Positions 51,030-60,872 of a stretch of 64,000 bases of DNA are shown in pieces. The position numbers and the translations under genes were made by a program. Location: the NCBI GenBank assembly GCA_039931675.1, contig JBDTRM010000291.1, forward strand, positions 9,380 to 73,379, read 5' to 3'. The stretch is from JAEUTH01 sp039931675. Its GTDB lineage: Bacteria > Bacteroidota > Bacteroidia > AKYH767-A > OLB10. The notes under the pieces were generated by a model. That model had not been told where the DNA came from. It did not search any database and saw only the letters and a program-made list of their open reading frames with translations. Each line of letters starts with the position of its first letter. Within the stretch, counting starts at the first letter, position 1.

Positions 51030-53081
51030 TCACTTTACCGAAAGAGAGGTTACTTCAATTCTACGTGCACGTGCAGCTTCAGGACTGTAAATAGATTGCG
51101 CTTTGTTTTGAGCCTGGTCACTTACATTTTTAAAAGCTGTTTCACCCTGCGCCTCTTCGGTTATTTCTAACTTTTTGTTTTGAATGTAAGTTTTCAAAAC
51201 TCCCGACTCATAAGCATTGATGTAATTTAAAAAGCAACTGATCCTGCGTTGTGATAAATGATAATTGTATTCACTATCAGCCAGCGGACTTGTGGAACCT
51301 TTAACTGTAAGCTGAACAGTTTTTCCACGCTCTAATAATTTTAAAATGTAATTGCACATTTTATCCAATCTTTGATAACCTGCATTTAAATCAACATTAA
51401 AAAAGTCGGTAATTTTTTTTGAGGCAGTATCCCGTTCATTTTTGCCAAAGCTTGCTGCATAATTTTTTTTGTACTTGTCAAGATTTTTAAGGTATTCCAC
51501 ATGCAATGCATCATAACTGCTTTTTGTTGTTTCTTTAATTGTTCCTGGGTCGGGTTGGTCATTATCGAAATATAGACTTAATGGAAATGTAAACTCTAAC
51601 TCTTGTTCAATCATAGATCTTGTTGCAGTATCGCGTGTGCTCATAGGCACATCATCTAAAGAAATTACACTGGAACTTTTCTGAATTTCACCGGTCATTT
51701 TTTTCTTTTCTTCCTTTGGCATGATGTAGTAATACAAATCATAGCAGCAGGTTGCAGCTTTTATAAATAATGATCCCGTGCGGTTACTGGTCAGTACACC
51801 TGTAGTATCATTATCATTTACAGTAAAATATAAATCATTGGTGCTTGAATTAAGTGGAGGTCCAATGTTAACAGGGTATGAAAAACTATTGCCATTATTT
51901 TTACTTCTGAAAATATCAAATCCTCCAAGCCCTTCATGCCCTTCGCTGCTAAAGTATAGAGCTTCTTCACCTTTTGAATAAAACGGAGTTACATCGTCAG
52001 CAAATGTGTTGATAGTATTTCCAACATTCACAGGTTCATTAATAGTTCCATCAATCGTTACATTGCTTTTCCATATATCAGCTTTGCCGAATCCCCCAGC
52101 CATATCTGAAACAAAAAATAAAAGATAACCTTCATTGCCATTGGTAGATAGCGATGGTTGCGTATAAGTATATTGATCAAGATTTATTTGATGAGCAGAG
52201 ATGAGTTGGGGAATGGTCCATTCTTTATCTGCAAACTTAGATTCATACATTTTGCATTTCAGCTTATTAATAGAATCTGATTTGCAGCGACAAAAAACCA
52301 TCAGTTTTTTATCGGCACTAATTGTTGCATTGCTGTTATTTTCGTTTTCAGTATTGATGACTTCATCAATTGGTTTAGCCAATACGTAGCGATTATTTTT
52401 TTTTTCAGAAGTAAGAATTTTTGAAACGAAAGTTTTTTTTCCTTTTTCACCAGGCACTGTTTCTTCAAACTTATTGGAGGAAAAATAAAGTTCCTTGCTG
52501 TTTAGCATCAAACCTGCAAAATCGCTATATACGCTGTTTACATTACTGCCCATATTGGTTACAGTTGCTTTAATAGGTGCTGCCAAAAGTTTTAATGCAG
52601 TATCGCAGGCCCGTATTTCCAAATCTGTTTTCAGCGCAAAATAATCTTTCGTAATCTTAGCTTGCAGGTCATACATTTTATAAAATCCTTTTGCAGTTTC
52701 ATACAAGCCTAAGCATTTTTTCATTTCGGCAAGATAAAAAACAGCTAATGGATATTTATGCCCATCATCATCGGCCACCACACGCGAATAACTTAACGCA
52801 GCATTTTTATAATCGTTATAAAGTCTTTGTGATTCAGCTTTTTTAAAAGAAAGATCAACGTCTTTACCTTTTACATCCAAAGCCTGGTCAAAAAAATATG
52901 CTGCGTTAAAATAATCACCTTTGGCAAATGCTTTGTCACCTGCCTTTTCAAACGATGATGCAGGCTGTGCAGCAACAATTGTATTAGAGATTAAGAAAAT
53001 AATTATTGAAATTAAAAACCTGTGAGGGAATAAAAAAGGTTTATATAAATCAAAACAGCAATCAGGATTTTTTGTAATCAT
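51030..53081 (-). CDS. OmpA-like protein with TPR and PD40 repeats (second cassette)
   Basis: This 683-residue exported protein has a hydrophobic leader after a basic/aromatic N-region ('FLISIIIFLISNTIVAA'). TPR helices lie at about 42-150 ('DKAFAKGDYFNAAYFFDQAL'). PD40-type blades lie at about 170-430 ('GYLLFFVSDMAGGFGKADIW', 'EEALYFSSEGHEGLGGFDIF'). A C-terminal OmpA-like domain follows (about 560-680, 'VQLTVKGSTSPLADSEYNYH', 'LSQRRISCFLNYI', 'ARARRIEVTSL'). It lacks the carboxypeptidase-like sandwiches of its 733-residue counterpart and its OmpA motif is more divergent. It is the last gene of the adhesin-SprF-OmpA run on the minus strand, 54 bp after the SprF-like gene, and probably anchors that complex to peptidoglycan. 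Confidence 0.85.
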   Translation of the reverse strand: MITKNPDCCFDLYKPFLFPHRFLISIIIFLISNTIVAAQPASSFEKAGDKAFAKGDYFNAAYFFDQALDVKGKDVDLSFKKAESQRLYNDYKNAALSYSRVVADDDGHKYPLAVFYLAEMKKCLGLYETAKGFYKMYDLQAKITKDYFALKTDLEIRACDTALKLLAAPIKATVTNMGSNVNSVYSDFAGLMLNSKELYFSSNKFEETVPGEKGKKTFVSKILTSEKKNNRYVLAKPIDEVINTENENNSNATISADKKLMVFCRCKSDSINKLKCKMYESKFADKEWTIPQLISAHQINLDQYTYTQPSLSTNGNEGYLLFFVSDMAGGFGKADIWKSNVTIDGTINEPVNVGNTINTFADDVTPFYSKGEEALYFSSEGHEGLGGFDIFRSKNNGNSFSYPVNIGPPLNSSTNDLYFTVNDNDTTGVLTSNRTGSLFIKAATCCYDLYYYIMPKEEKKKMTGEIQKSSSVISLDDVPMSTRDTATRSMIEQELEFTFPLSLYFDNDQPDPGTIKETTKSSYDALHVEYLKNLDKYKKNYAASFGKNERDTASKKITDFFNVDLNAGYQRLDKMCNYILKLLERGKTVQLTVKGSTSPLADSEYNYHLSQRRISCFLNYINAYESGVLKTYIQNKKLEITEEAQGETAFKNVSDQAQNKAQSIYSPEAARARRIEVTSLSVK

Positions 53082-53135
53082 TATGTGACTGAACTCCTTC
53101 GACTAATAGCGATTAGAAATTATTGCTACGATTAA

Positions 53136-54209
53136 TTAATATATAATACAGGGTGGGCCAGGAGGACGTGACCTTACTGTTTTCACTTTATAAATTAATG
53201 CAAACTCAATTGCACCTCTTCCTTTACTCACATGCTTTAAACCGGAAGTATTAATATCATAGCTGAACCCGGCAAAAACATTTTTAAAATCAGCGCCTAC
53301 ATTCAACACAATTGCATCTTTCATCCTCATGCCCACACCTGCATAAATATTGCTTACAGGCAATTGAGGATTATCCAATTCATATTTCAATTGAGCGTTG
53401 ATGTCAAATTCACTGATTGAATTTTGTTTCATGTAAAGCAGCGATGGCAAAACCTGCATCTGATCTGATAACCTGTAACGGATACCCGTATTAAAAATAT
53501 AATGCGGTGCTATATTCACTTTACCGGAACTATAAAAACTGTTCTTTGGAGAATTAATATGTTGAACTGCAGCACCGGCATCTAACTGAAAATCGTCACT
53601 CCTGAAAAGCTGCGCTCCTAATCCAAAACCTAAATCAAGATAACTCATTTTGTCATTTGTAACCGGCTCTCCTGTTGGAGCAGAAGGATCAAAAAGATCA
53701 CCGGTAAACTGGTTATCGAAATTCAAATCGTTCAAATCAAAACTCTTTTGTGTATAGCCCAATTGCAAACCACCTGTTAAAACATAAGCAGAATCATTTA
53801 ATGATTTGAAGTATGCAAACGAGGTTGCGATATTGAGAGTTTTTAAATGTGAGTCGCCATCTTTATCATTATTAACTTGTAAACCAAAGCCTGTGTTAGG
53901 CTTATTTCTTGGTGCGCCAAGCGCCAATGTCTTCATATCAAAGCCAACTGAAAATGTTTTGTACGGTGCAGTAACCGATTTCCATTGTGTGCGGTTATTC
54001 AAAAAAAGACGATAGTCAGCATTGTCAAAACCTGCATTGGAAGGATTGAGATTTAAAGGAGAATAATTGTATTGCGAATAATGAAGGTCTTGAGAGTATG
54101 ATTTATTGATAAAAATAAAACTGAAAGAAAATAACATAGCCATTATTGCAAAGCTTTTTGAAAAAACTTTGCAATTGCAAGAACTGATATATGTTAAGTG
54201 CTTCAACAT
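53136..54209 (-). CDS. PorP/SprF-family outer-membrane protein (second cassette)
   Basis: This 357-residue protein has a signal peptide with a long N-region, ending near 'INKSYSQ'. The family opening is 'DLHYSQYNYSPLNLNPSNAG' and 'RTQWKSVTAPYKTFSVGFD' follows. Beta-barrel strands continue to the end ('YAGVGMRMKDAIVLNVGADF', 'VFAGFSYDIN'). The start codon lies 1 bp past the stop of the adhesin gene, which supports this long start and tight coupling. An internal Met at codon 23 is an alternative. By analogy with SprF it should be needed for export or surface attachment of the type B adhesin just upstream. Confidence 0.9.
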   Translation of the reverse strand: MLKHLTYISSCNCKVFSKSFAIMAMLFSFSFIFINKSYSQDLHYSQYNYSPLNLNPSNAGFDNADYRLFLNNRTQWKSVTAPYKTFSVGFDMKTLALGAPRNKPNTGFGLQVNNDKDGDSHLKTLNIATSFAYFKSLNDSAYVLTGGLQLGYTQKSFDLNDLNFDNQFTGDLFDPSAPTGEPVTNDKMSYLDLGFGLGAQLFRSDDFQLDAGAAVQHINSPKNSFYSSGKVNIAPHYIFNTGIRYRLSDQMQVLPSLLYMKQNSISEFDINAQLKYELDNPQLPVSNIYAGVGMRMKDAIVLNVGADFKNVFAGFSYDINTSGLKHVSKGRGAIEFALIYKVKTVRSRPPGPPCIIY

Positions 54210-54210
54210 T

Positions 54211-56580
54211 TTATTTCAGCAACGTGATGTTACCTTTCTTAGAAAACTTCTCATTATTATAACATTTGATCTCTGCATAATAATCATACACCGCAGGGGT
54301 CAGTTTCTTGCCTTTGTATGAACCATCCCAGCCAAAAGAAGGCTCATTGCTTTCAAACACTTTAACGCCCCAGCGATCGTAAATTACAAAATGCATTTCC
54401 ATAATAGTATTTCCGTGTACATATATCACATCATTAACGCCATCGCCATTTGGCGAAAATGCATTCGGTATGTAAAGCTCAGGCTCAATACATTCAACAT
54501 TTTTTACATAAAATGAAACGGTATCGGTATTAGTACATCCTTTGTCATCGGTAATCACTACAATATAAGTATAAAATCCCGAATCAGGATTAGCCACGGG
54601 GTTATAAATCTGCGGATTGTTTAATCCCGAAGCAGGTATCCACTGATAGCTGTAACCTGCATGCGTTGCCAGCAATTCAATTTGCTGACCAATGAAAGCT
54701 GTATCATGATTCACGGTTGCAACAACAGGTGGAATGTAACTTGAATAAAGAACTATAACACTGTCTTTTATTTTACAGCCGTTGGCATCAGTAACATTTA
54801 CTATATATGCTCCGGGGCAAAGTGACGATGCTGTAACTGTAGTTTGAAAGGCCGGATCATTCCATGAATAAGAATAAGGTGGCGTGCCTCCCGCAGGTGC
54901 AGAAGTAGCAGTACCTATGCAAAGTCCTTCACAATAAGCATCTGTAGATTCAATGGTGTGAGTAATAGCAGTGGGTTGTGATAAAGTAACTGTGCGGTGA
55001 ACAACGCAGCCATTTGAATCAGTAACAGTTACAGTATAGGTACCGGCACATAAATTACCTGCCATTGCAGTATTTTGATGCGCTGCATCGTTCCATTGGT
55101 AGGAAACCGGTGGCGTGCCTCCTGTAAAAGCTGCCGAGGCTTTCCCTGTGCATGAATCATGACAAAGAAGATTTATTGAACTATTAATGGTTGCATTAAA
55201 AGCCTGCGTTACCGTTATCGTTTTAACTACAGTATCCTTGCATCCGTTAGGTGAAGTACTTATAAGTGTAATATTATAGGTGCCTGATGCATTGTAAGTA
55301 TGTTCAGGATCGTGAACGGTGGAAGTAGTGGCATCGCCAAAATTCCAGGAAACGAGGCTTGCATTGCTTGCGGCAGACGCAGTATCATTAAGATGAATTA
55401 CTGCAGCGCAGGTATCTAAAGTAAAACTAAAATCAGCAACCTGGTCAGGAAAAATTATTACTGTGCCTGTAATGGTATCGCTGCATAAGATTGAGTCGGA
55501 ACGTGCAATTAATGTTACTGTATAGGTACCGGATGAGGTATATGTGTAAGAAGGATTTACTGCATGAGATGTATCAGCAAGAGTTCCAGGATCGCCAAAG
55601 TTCCATAAATAAGCAATTGCACCTGCACTGAAGTTTTGAAATTGCACAGGTGTGGAACCACACTGTTTTATAGGGCTTGGAAAATACGCAGTTGTTAACC
55701 CGGGACATGCCACCACATTGATCTGAAAATCGCGCTTGGTGGCACCTATATAGTATCCGTTACGATATTCCTTTGCACGAACACCCACTACAAACTGTCC
55801 TATCGAACTTGGGGTAGCTGTCATGATTCCTGTCATGGAATCAATTTTTAAGGGTATCGTGCCTCCCAGCATATCATTTATACCATAACCCAAAGCCCAA
55901 GTCACAGGCATGTATGGAGGATTTTCAGGGGGATTGGGCTGCGGGCTTGGACCGAGTGCCCCATTAAGCGGAGCACATAACTCATAACGGATTACATCGC
56001 CATCAGGGTCAATTGCTGAATGATCAAATACAAAAGGATAACTCTGGCAAATGAATGGTGGAGGCCAGTTTTTAAACACAGGGTTAGAATTAACCGGTAC
56101 AGGAATTTTATCAGGTATAGTTGCATAAATGGTGATACCCTGATCATCAGGACTCTGAAGATTGGAGATGGTTACGTTGCGGCAGCAGCGCTGATATACT
56201 AACTGGTAACCGCCCGGGATTGCCGGCAGGTTGATAGTAGTAATGTAGGTTGTGCGTTCATAGCAAACATTAAGCGGGGGATCAAGACATGGAGAAACAA
56301 TGTAAGGCTGCACAGTGTCTTTGCCAAGAAAAGGAAGATTATAAACTGAAATGAAATTATTGAATACATCAAAAATGCCAAGATATGCAGGGTCGTCAAA
56401 CTGCGGAATGCCATTGTAACAATCGCGGTAAACAGTCAGCCTTATTTCATAATTATTATTTCCGAGGTATTTGTAATTCAATTCACCGCCTACAATGTGT
56501 GTTGCTGCAAGTTGTGAGTAAAAAGCAGTAAACAATGTAAGTGAAAATAGTAAAAAGCCTTTTTTGTAAATCAGATTCAT
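54211..56580 (-). CDS. Adhesin-like protein with PKD and SprB repeats and CHU_C C-terminus (second cassette)
   Basis: This 789-residue protein is read from the ATG at 56580, where a signal peptide begins (MNLIYKKGFLLFSLTLFTAF). The open frame extends 83 codons further upstream, but through low-complexity G-rich sequence without a leader. The N-terminal domain ('THIVGGELNYKYLGNNNYEI', 'VYRDCYNG', 'YQRCCRNV') matches that of the 3982-residue adhesin. Two PKD domains follow ('AIAYLWNFGDPGTLAD', 'ASLVSWNFGDATTST'), then two SprB-like repeats ('GTPPVSYQWNDAAHQNTAM', 'GTPPYSYSWNDPAFQT'). The type B C-terminal domain reads 'IPNAFSPNGDGVNDVIYVHG' and 'IYDRWGVKVFES'. It is the first gene of a three-gene run and probably uses the T9SS with its neighbouring SprF-like protein. 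Confidence 0.9.
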   Translation of the reverse strand: MNLIYKKGFLLFSLTLFTAFYSQLAATHIVGGELNYKYLGNNNYEIRLTVYRDCYNGIPQFDDPAYLGIFDVFNNFISVYNLPFLGKDTVQPYIVSPCLDPPLNVCYERTTYITTINLPAIPGGYQLVYQRCCRNVTISNLQSPDDQGITIYATIPDKIPVPVNSNPVFKNWPPPFICQSYPFVFDHSAIDPDGDVIRYELCAPLNGALGPSPQPNPPENPPYMPVTWALGYGINDMLGGTIPLKIDSMTGIMTATPSSIGQFVVGVRAKEYRNGYYIGATKRDFQINVVACPGLTTAYFPSPIKQCGSTPVQFQNFSAGAIAYLWNFGDPGTLADTSHAVNPSYTYTSSGTYTVTLIARSDSILCSDTITGTVIIFPDQVADFSFTLDTCAAVIHLNDTASAASNASLVSWNFGDATTSTVHDPEHTYNASGTYNITLISTSPNGCKDTVVKTITVTQAFNATINSSINLLCHDSCTGKASAAFTGGTPPVSYQWNDAAHQNTAMAGNLCAGTYTVTVTDSNGCVVHRTVTLSQPTAITHTIESTDAYCEGLCIGTATSAPAGGTPPYSYSWNDPAFQTTVTASSLCPGAYIVNVTDANGCKIKDSVIVLYSSYIPPVVATVNHDTAFIGQQIELLATHAGYSYQWIPASGLNNPQIYNPVANPDSGFYTYIVVITDDKGCTNTDTVSFYVKNVECIEPELYIPNAFSPNGDGVNDVIYVHGNTIMEMHFVIYDRWGVKVFESNEPSFGWDGSYKGKKLTPAVYDYYAEIKCYNNEKFSKKGNITLLK

Positions 56581-56812
56581 GATGGAATTGAGTTCCAATG
56601 TTACAAAAAAATTAAATATCAAGGCATAAAAAAGATAATTTGGGGAATTGGAAATGGTGAAGTAGGGAAATAGGGGAATAGGGGAATATGGAAATATGGC
56701 TGTTGCGAATTTGGGTTGCCAATAAAAAAACCTGAAATTAAAATAGTGATTGAATAAACCGTAATGCGGAAATTTAGCGGAAATTCCAAATCGTATTAAT
56801 ATCCTGATTTCT

Positions 56813-57484
56813 TCACTCTCGCTCACCAAAAATCAGGCTTCCTATTCGCACCATATTGCTGCCTTCTTCAAGTGCAATTTTATAATCATTACTCATGCCT
56901 GTTGAAATGATTCCAGGTTTGAAGTTTTCTGTTTCCTGTTGCGTTTTTAATTCATCAAAAAACAGTTTAACACTTTTGAATTCTTTCCTGATTTGTTCTT
57001 TATCATCAGTATTGGTAGCCATCGCCATCAAACCTTTAATGCAAATATTGTTGAGGTTTTTAAAATCATCACTTAATATTGCTTCACGAATTTCATCTAC
57101 AGTAAAACCGAATTTTGTTTCTTCCTCTGCAATAAACAACTGCAATAAACAATCAATTACCCGGCTGATTTTTGCTGCCTCTTTATTAATTTCCTTTAGG
57201 AGCTTAAAGCTATCCACACCATGAATTAACGAAACAAAAGGTGCAATATATTTTACCTTATTGCTTTGCAGGTGTCCAATAAAATGCCATTTAATATCAG
57301 CAGGCAATGTCTTTTGTTTATCAGCCATTTCCTGCACATAATTTTCACCAAAAATCTTTTGTCCGCTTTGATAGGCTTCCCTCAGCATTTCAGCAGGCTT
57401 TGTTTTTGATACAGCTACAAGCGTTGCATTATAAGCTTGCAATTCTTTTTTTATATGGATAATATTTTCGGCAATAGCTGTCAT
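56813..57484 (-). CDS. YggS-family pyridoxal-phosphate homeostasis protein
   Basis: This 223-residue protein is read from the ATG at 57484 (MTAIAENIIHIKKELQ), which gives the family's usual length; a longer frame starts at 57556. Recognisable motifs are 'TLVAVSKTKPAEML' (the lysine in VSKTKP carries PLP), 'FGENYVQEMADKQ', 'WHFIGHLQSNKVKYI', 'HGVDSFKLLKEINKEAAK', 'KGLMAMATNTDD' and 'STGMSNDYKIALEEGSNMVR' with 'IGSLIFGER'. The protein binds PLP in an alanine-racemase-like barrel without known catalytic turnover and helps balance vitamin B6 and amino-acid pools. It lies 232 bp upstream of the adhesin start. Confidence 0.93.
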   Translation of the reverse strand: MTAIAENIIHIKKELQAYNATLVAVSKTKPAEMLREAYQSGQKIFGENYVQEMADKQKTLPADIKWHFIGHLQSNKVKYIAPFVSLIHGVDSFKLLKEINKEAAKISRVIDCLLQLFIAEEETKFGFTVDEIREAILSDDFKNLNNICIKGLMAMATNTDDKEQIRKEFKSVKLFFDELKTQQETENFKPGIISTGMSNDYKIALEEGSNMVRIGSLIFGERE

Positions 57485-57653
57485 AAATGTTTGATATATC
57501 AGGATCAATTTTTTTTGCACCCAAAGGTGAATACTTTTTATCAAACTTTGTTGCAACAGATATGGAAAGGCTGAGTTTTAATGTTCAATATTTGATGAGA
57601 TGAGTATATGTGCATGTAAACTTTGGAGTAACAAAGGAATTTTAAAATAAAAA

Positions 57654-57678
57654 AGGCTGCCTCAAAAAGAAACAGCCT
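57654..57678 (-). terminator. Terminator of the sugar-dehydrogenase-like gene
   Basis: On the minus strand, AGGCTGTTTC / GAGGCAGCCT (10 pairs, two wobbles) with a 5-nt T loop is followed by TTTTTTATTTT. It lies 26 bp past the stop at 57704. Confidence 0.8.
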
Positions 57679-57703
57679 GAAAAAAATTTATCACTACCCA
57701 AAA

Positions 57704-60091
57704 TTATTGTTTTACAAACTTTTTGTTGAATACATTTTTTTCGGTTTTCACAAGTAATGAATATACTCCTGCTGCAAGGTCAGTTACATTTAATTGAAGT
57801 TCGTATAAATTATTATCAGACGAAACATTTTTTTGGATTACCACTTTACCATTTATATCCACTACCTCAACCACGGCTTGTTTTTCGTTTAAATCAAATG
57901 TTACTGATAATGCTCCTGATGCGGGATTCGGATTTAAATCTATTTCAATATCGCTATTATTGGATAAAGAAGGATTAGTTCCCCGGCAGTTAACAGTAAC
58001 TACGGTACCCGCTGAAGTTTTTGAACAGGAGGTATTGGTATTTGTAACAGTTACCTTATAGGTTCCTTGCTGGGCTACAGTATAATTTTGCAATATGCCA
58101 ACAATATTTGTTCCCTTCTTCCATTGCCAGGCTAAATTTGTTCCGCCATTTGCATGAAGCACTACACTTCCTCCTGTACAAAAAGTAGTTGGGCCTTGCG
58201 GGGTTATGGTAGCAGCAGGCAATGGATTTAATGTTACTGCTAAACCTGTGGATGTTTTTTTACAACTCCATTGATTTGTAACTTCTACTGTATAGGTTCC
58301 TGTTGCAACCGGCTGGTAAATTTGTGAAGTCGCTCCTGAAACATAGTTTGCCCCTTTTTTCCATTTATAAGTAAAACTTGTACCGCTGTTTGCGGTAAGT
58401 GTAAGTGGTTTAGTTGTGGCGCAAAAACTTGTGGGACCCGCTGTAGTATATGTTGCTGCCGGTTTTGGTTTTACTTTAACCAATATAGAATCTGTGCAGG
58501 TTGTGATTCCATTATTTATAGTCACCCAATAAGTAGCTGTTGTTGTTGGAGTAACAGTAAGCTGTGCAGCAGTTGTTCCGTTAGACCACTGGTACTTGAA
58601 TTGCCCTTTGAGATTTGGAATAATTGTTAGAGATGTTCCTGTACATATTGTTGTGTCTTTTCCTAAAAACGGGCAGGTACCGGTAGCGGTATTTATGGGA
58701 AAAGTCAGCGCATATAATTTACCCGGTATAGTAAATCCATGACTTTCTATAATATATAAGACGTTATTTTCAAGATATGCGTCAACAGGGTTTATAAAAT
58801 TCCATCCGAGGCGATAGCAATTCATTGAATACTGTCCGCTAACCGTATCTTTAAACAATGCAAGTTGTAATAAGTCCTGACTTAGATCGTTAAACGGTCC
58901 GATTCCGTTACCTACATTGCCACTTGAATCAAGAGTTCCTTCTGTATAATTCATCATGAAAGCGCTTTTGTAATAAGGAGCGGCAAGTTTACCGGCATTA
59001 TCAAAAACGAGGCCTAATGGCGAACGGTGGGAAGTAAAACTTGTTATATAAGTACCTTCATTGCTTGCATCCCTGATTAGCCCGGTCTGAGAATCTCTGA
59101 ACTTATCAGCATCAGGCCCATAGTTTTTTACAGGCTCGGTAAAGGTGGTGCCTGCAGGTATTTGAGGATAATTTGGATCATTGTAGAAAGAGTTTTTAGC
59201 CCATGCACCGCAAGCATGATTAATAAGTTTATCTGTGTTCTGATTATAACCCGGAAATTGCATGCCGGTTGTGTCGCCACCCATTCGCCACGGAAAACCA
59301 TAATGCCTGCCCTGCCTCAACCAATTCAGTTCATCTGGATCATCACGGTCGCCTGAATTTTCGCAACCTAATAAATCACCATTAGGTGCCAGTTCAAGAT
59401 CAAAAGAATTGCGCACACCACGACAAAATACATAACCCGAAGCAGCTAACAATGCCGAATCATTCGGCAGATAAATTGTTGACGGTGGATTAATGGGTAT
59501 TCTGTATATGGTAGTTGTTAGTCCAACTTCACGTTTTGTAGGAAAAGGCCCGTAAGAAGTCACTTCGCCATGGTCGGTGCGCGAGCCGCTGCTGAAATAA
59601 AGTGAATCTCCATTGGCAGAGACACAAATACTGCTGAAGGCATGGTCGTATAAAGTTGATGCACTTGGATAATTGGCCGTATGCATCAGCGTATCCCATA
59701 TCCATGAACCATTGGCTTGAAACTTGCCGCGCACTACTAAGCCGTAGCCTCCCTGTGAGCCACCCCATTTATGGTTGCCCACTAAATATATATTGCTGTC
59801 GCGAAATGCAATGCCTTGCAGATAAGTTATATAATGATTTGCTGCAGAGGCCATCAAAGTGTCTGAATAAATTCCCCCTGTATTAATTATTTTGTAAATA
59901 CCACCTCCGAAGGTGGCGTAATAAAGTGCATTATTGATTGGATTTTTGGCCATGCGAACCACATCATTCTTTACCTCCATCAACAAGCTAACGTGAATTG
60001 CCGTATCAGCCATAACAGGAAGTGTTTGTGATTTTGTTACAGTACTTAATAGTTGCATACCGAGCAACATAAATGAAATATTTTTTTTCAT
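57704..60091 (-). CDS. Glucose/sorbosone-dehydrogenase-like propeller protein with T9SS type A tail
   Basis: This 795-residue exported protein has a signal peptide ending near 'VTKSQ'. Residues about 25-465 form a six-bladed propeller of the soluble aldose dehydrogenase type. Examples are 'GYVFCRGVRNSFDLELAPNG', 'NSGDRDDPDELNWLRQGRHY' with 'GFPWRMGGD', and 'HRSPLGLVFDNAGKLA'. Characterised relatives oxidise sugars with PQQ at the outer surface or periplasm, but I cannot confirm the PQQ ligands. Three Ig-like domains follow (about 475-715, 'TATYWVTINNG', 'TGTYTVEVTNQWSCKK'). A type A sorting domain comes last ('DLNPNPASGALSVTF', 'LAAGVYSLLVKTEKNV'). It is monocistronic with its own terminator. 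Confidence 0.85.
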   Translation of the reverse strand: MKKNISFMLLGMQLLSTVTKSQTLPVMADTAIHVSLLMEVKNDVVRMAKNPINNALYYATFGGGIYKIINTGGIYSDTLMASAANHYITYLQGIAFRDSNIYLVGNHKWGGSQGGYGLVVRGKFQANGSWIWDTLMHTANYPSASTLYDHAFSSICVSANGDSLYFSSGSRTDHGEVTSYGPFPTKREVGLTTTIYRIPINPPSTIYLPNDSALLAASGYVFCRGVRNSFDLELAPNGDLLGCENSGDRDDPDELNWLRQGRHYGFPWRMGGDTTGMQFPGYNQNTDKLINHACGAWAKNSFYNDPNYPQIPAGTTFTEPVKNYGPDADKFRDSQTGLIRDASNEGTYITSFTSHRSPLGLVFDNAGKLAAPYYKSAFMMNYTEGTLDSSGNVGNGIGPFNDLSQDLLQLALFKDTVSGQYSMNCYRLGWNFINPVDAYLENNVLYIIESHGFTIPGKLYALTFPINTATGTCPFLGKDTTICTGTSLTIIPNLKGQFKYQWSNGTTAAQLTVTPTTTATYWVTINNGITTCTDSILVKVKPKPAATYTTAGPTSFCATTKPLTLTANSGTSFTYKWKKGANYVSGATSQIYQPVATGTYTVEVTNQWSCKKTSTGLAVTLNPLPAATITPQGPTTFCTGGSVVLHANGGTNLAWQWKKGTNIVGILQNYTVAQQGTYKVTVTNTNTSCSKTSAGTVVTVNCRGTNPSLSNNSDIEIDLNPNPASGALSVTFDLNEKQAVVEVVDINGKVVIQKNVSSDNNLYELQLNVTDLAAGVYSLLVKTEKNVFNKKFVKQ

Positions 60092-60368
60092 ATTAATAGT
60101 TTTTGGGTTTAATGATTGATTAATTTTTAGTGGCAGTTATATGGAGCGAAAACTGCTCATATAGCAAAATGGATCAGGCAATAACTTCATTAAGTAAATG
60201 GAAGGGAAAGATGTTCATTTAGTTTTGTTGCAAGAGCATTTAATAAACTCCATTCAGGCTTATTGTTCATGATTATTATGGTTGTTTAATTTTTTGGGTC
60301 AAAACCTGACAGGGCTTCCAGGTCATGTGGGGAGCAAACCTTTCAGGAATAATAGGATTCTACATTTA

Positions 60369-60684
60369 TTATTTTATCACAGTCATCTTCTTCCTTATCT
60401 GTTTATCCCCTTTGACCAACTCAACAAAATAAAGATTGTGTTATCAATGTTATGACTCCTTCAGGAAATGTAATAAAAGACCTGTTGTTTTCAAACTGGT
60501 TACGTTGATAATCACCGGCAACAATAAACCGACCTAAAGTATCAACAACAATTCCTTTGATTCGTGTTGGGTATTCGTCCATAAAACCGTAGGAATGAGA
60601 ATGAGCATATTCATAATACTGCGCATGTGTAAATGTTACAATAAGTAAAGCAGCAGCAAACAGGATTGATAGTTTTTTTTTCAC
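60369..60684 (-). pseudogene. T9SS-cargo gene collapsed by internal deletion
   Basis: The 5' part encodes a proper signal peptide (MKKKLSILFAAALLIVTFTH) and the start of a repeat domain ('RIKGIVVDTLGRFIVAGDY', as in SBBP/delta-60-type beta-propeller proteins). That frame stops at 60421. In a neighbouring frame the DNA continues as 'NLYFVELVKGDKQIRKKM' and ends T-V-I-K-stop at 60369-60371, which is the characteristic last ~20 residues of a T9SS type A tail. The middle of the gene and most of the sorting domain are missing and the two ends are joined out of frame. Confidence 0.75.
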
Positions 60685-60872
60685 AATGTAATAGGGTTTA
60701 AGAATTATTGAAGGAAGACTAATTGTAATGGCTCAAAGGGTAATGATTGCAATTTCAAAGGTAGCGGAGTAATATCAGGTATTAGTTGTTGAGGCAAATC
60801 TAAATTAAAAATTGACTGGCAATGTTAAATGTTGGGATTTTTTTTGGCGCAAACATCAGAGTTGTTTATACA

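Noticed and set aside
56581..56829. 83-codon N-terminal extension of the second adhesin
   Set aside because: It runs through low-complexity G-rich leader sequence and into the end of the YggS gene, while a perfect signal peptide begins at 56580.
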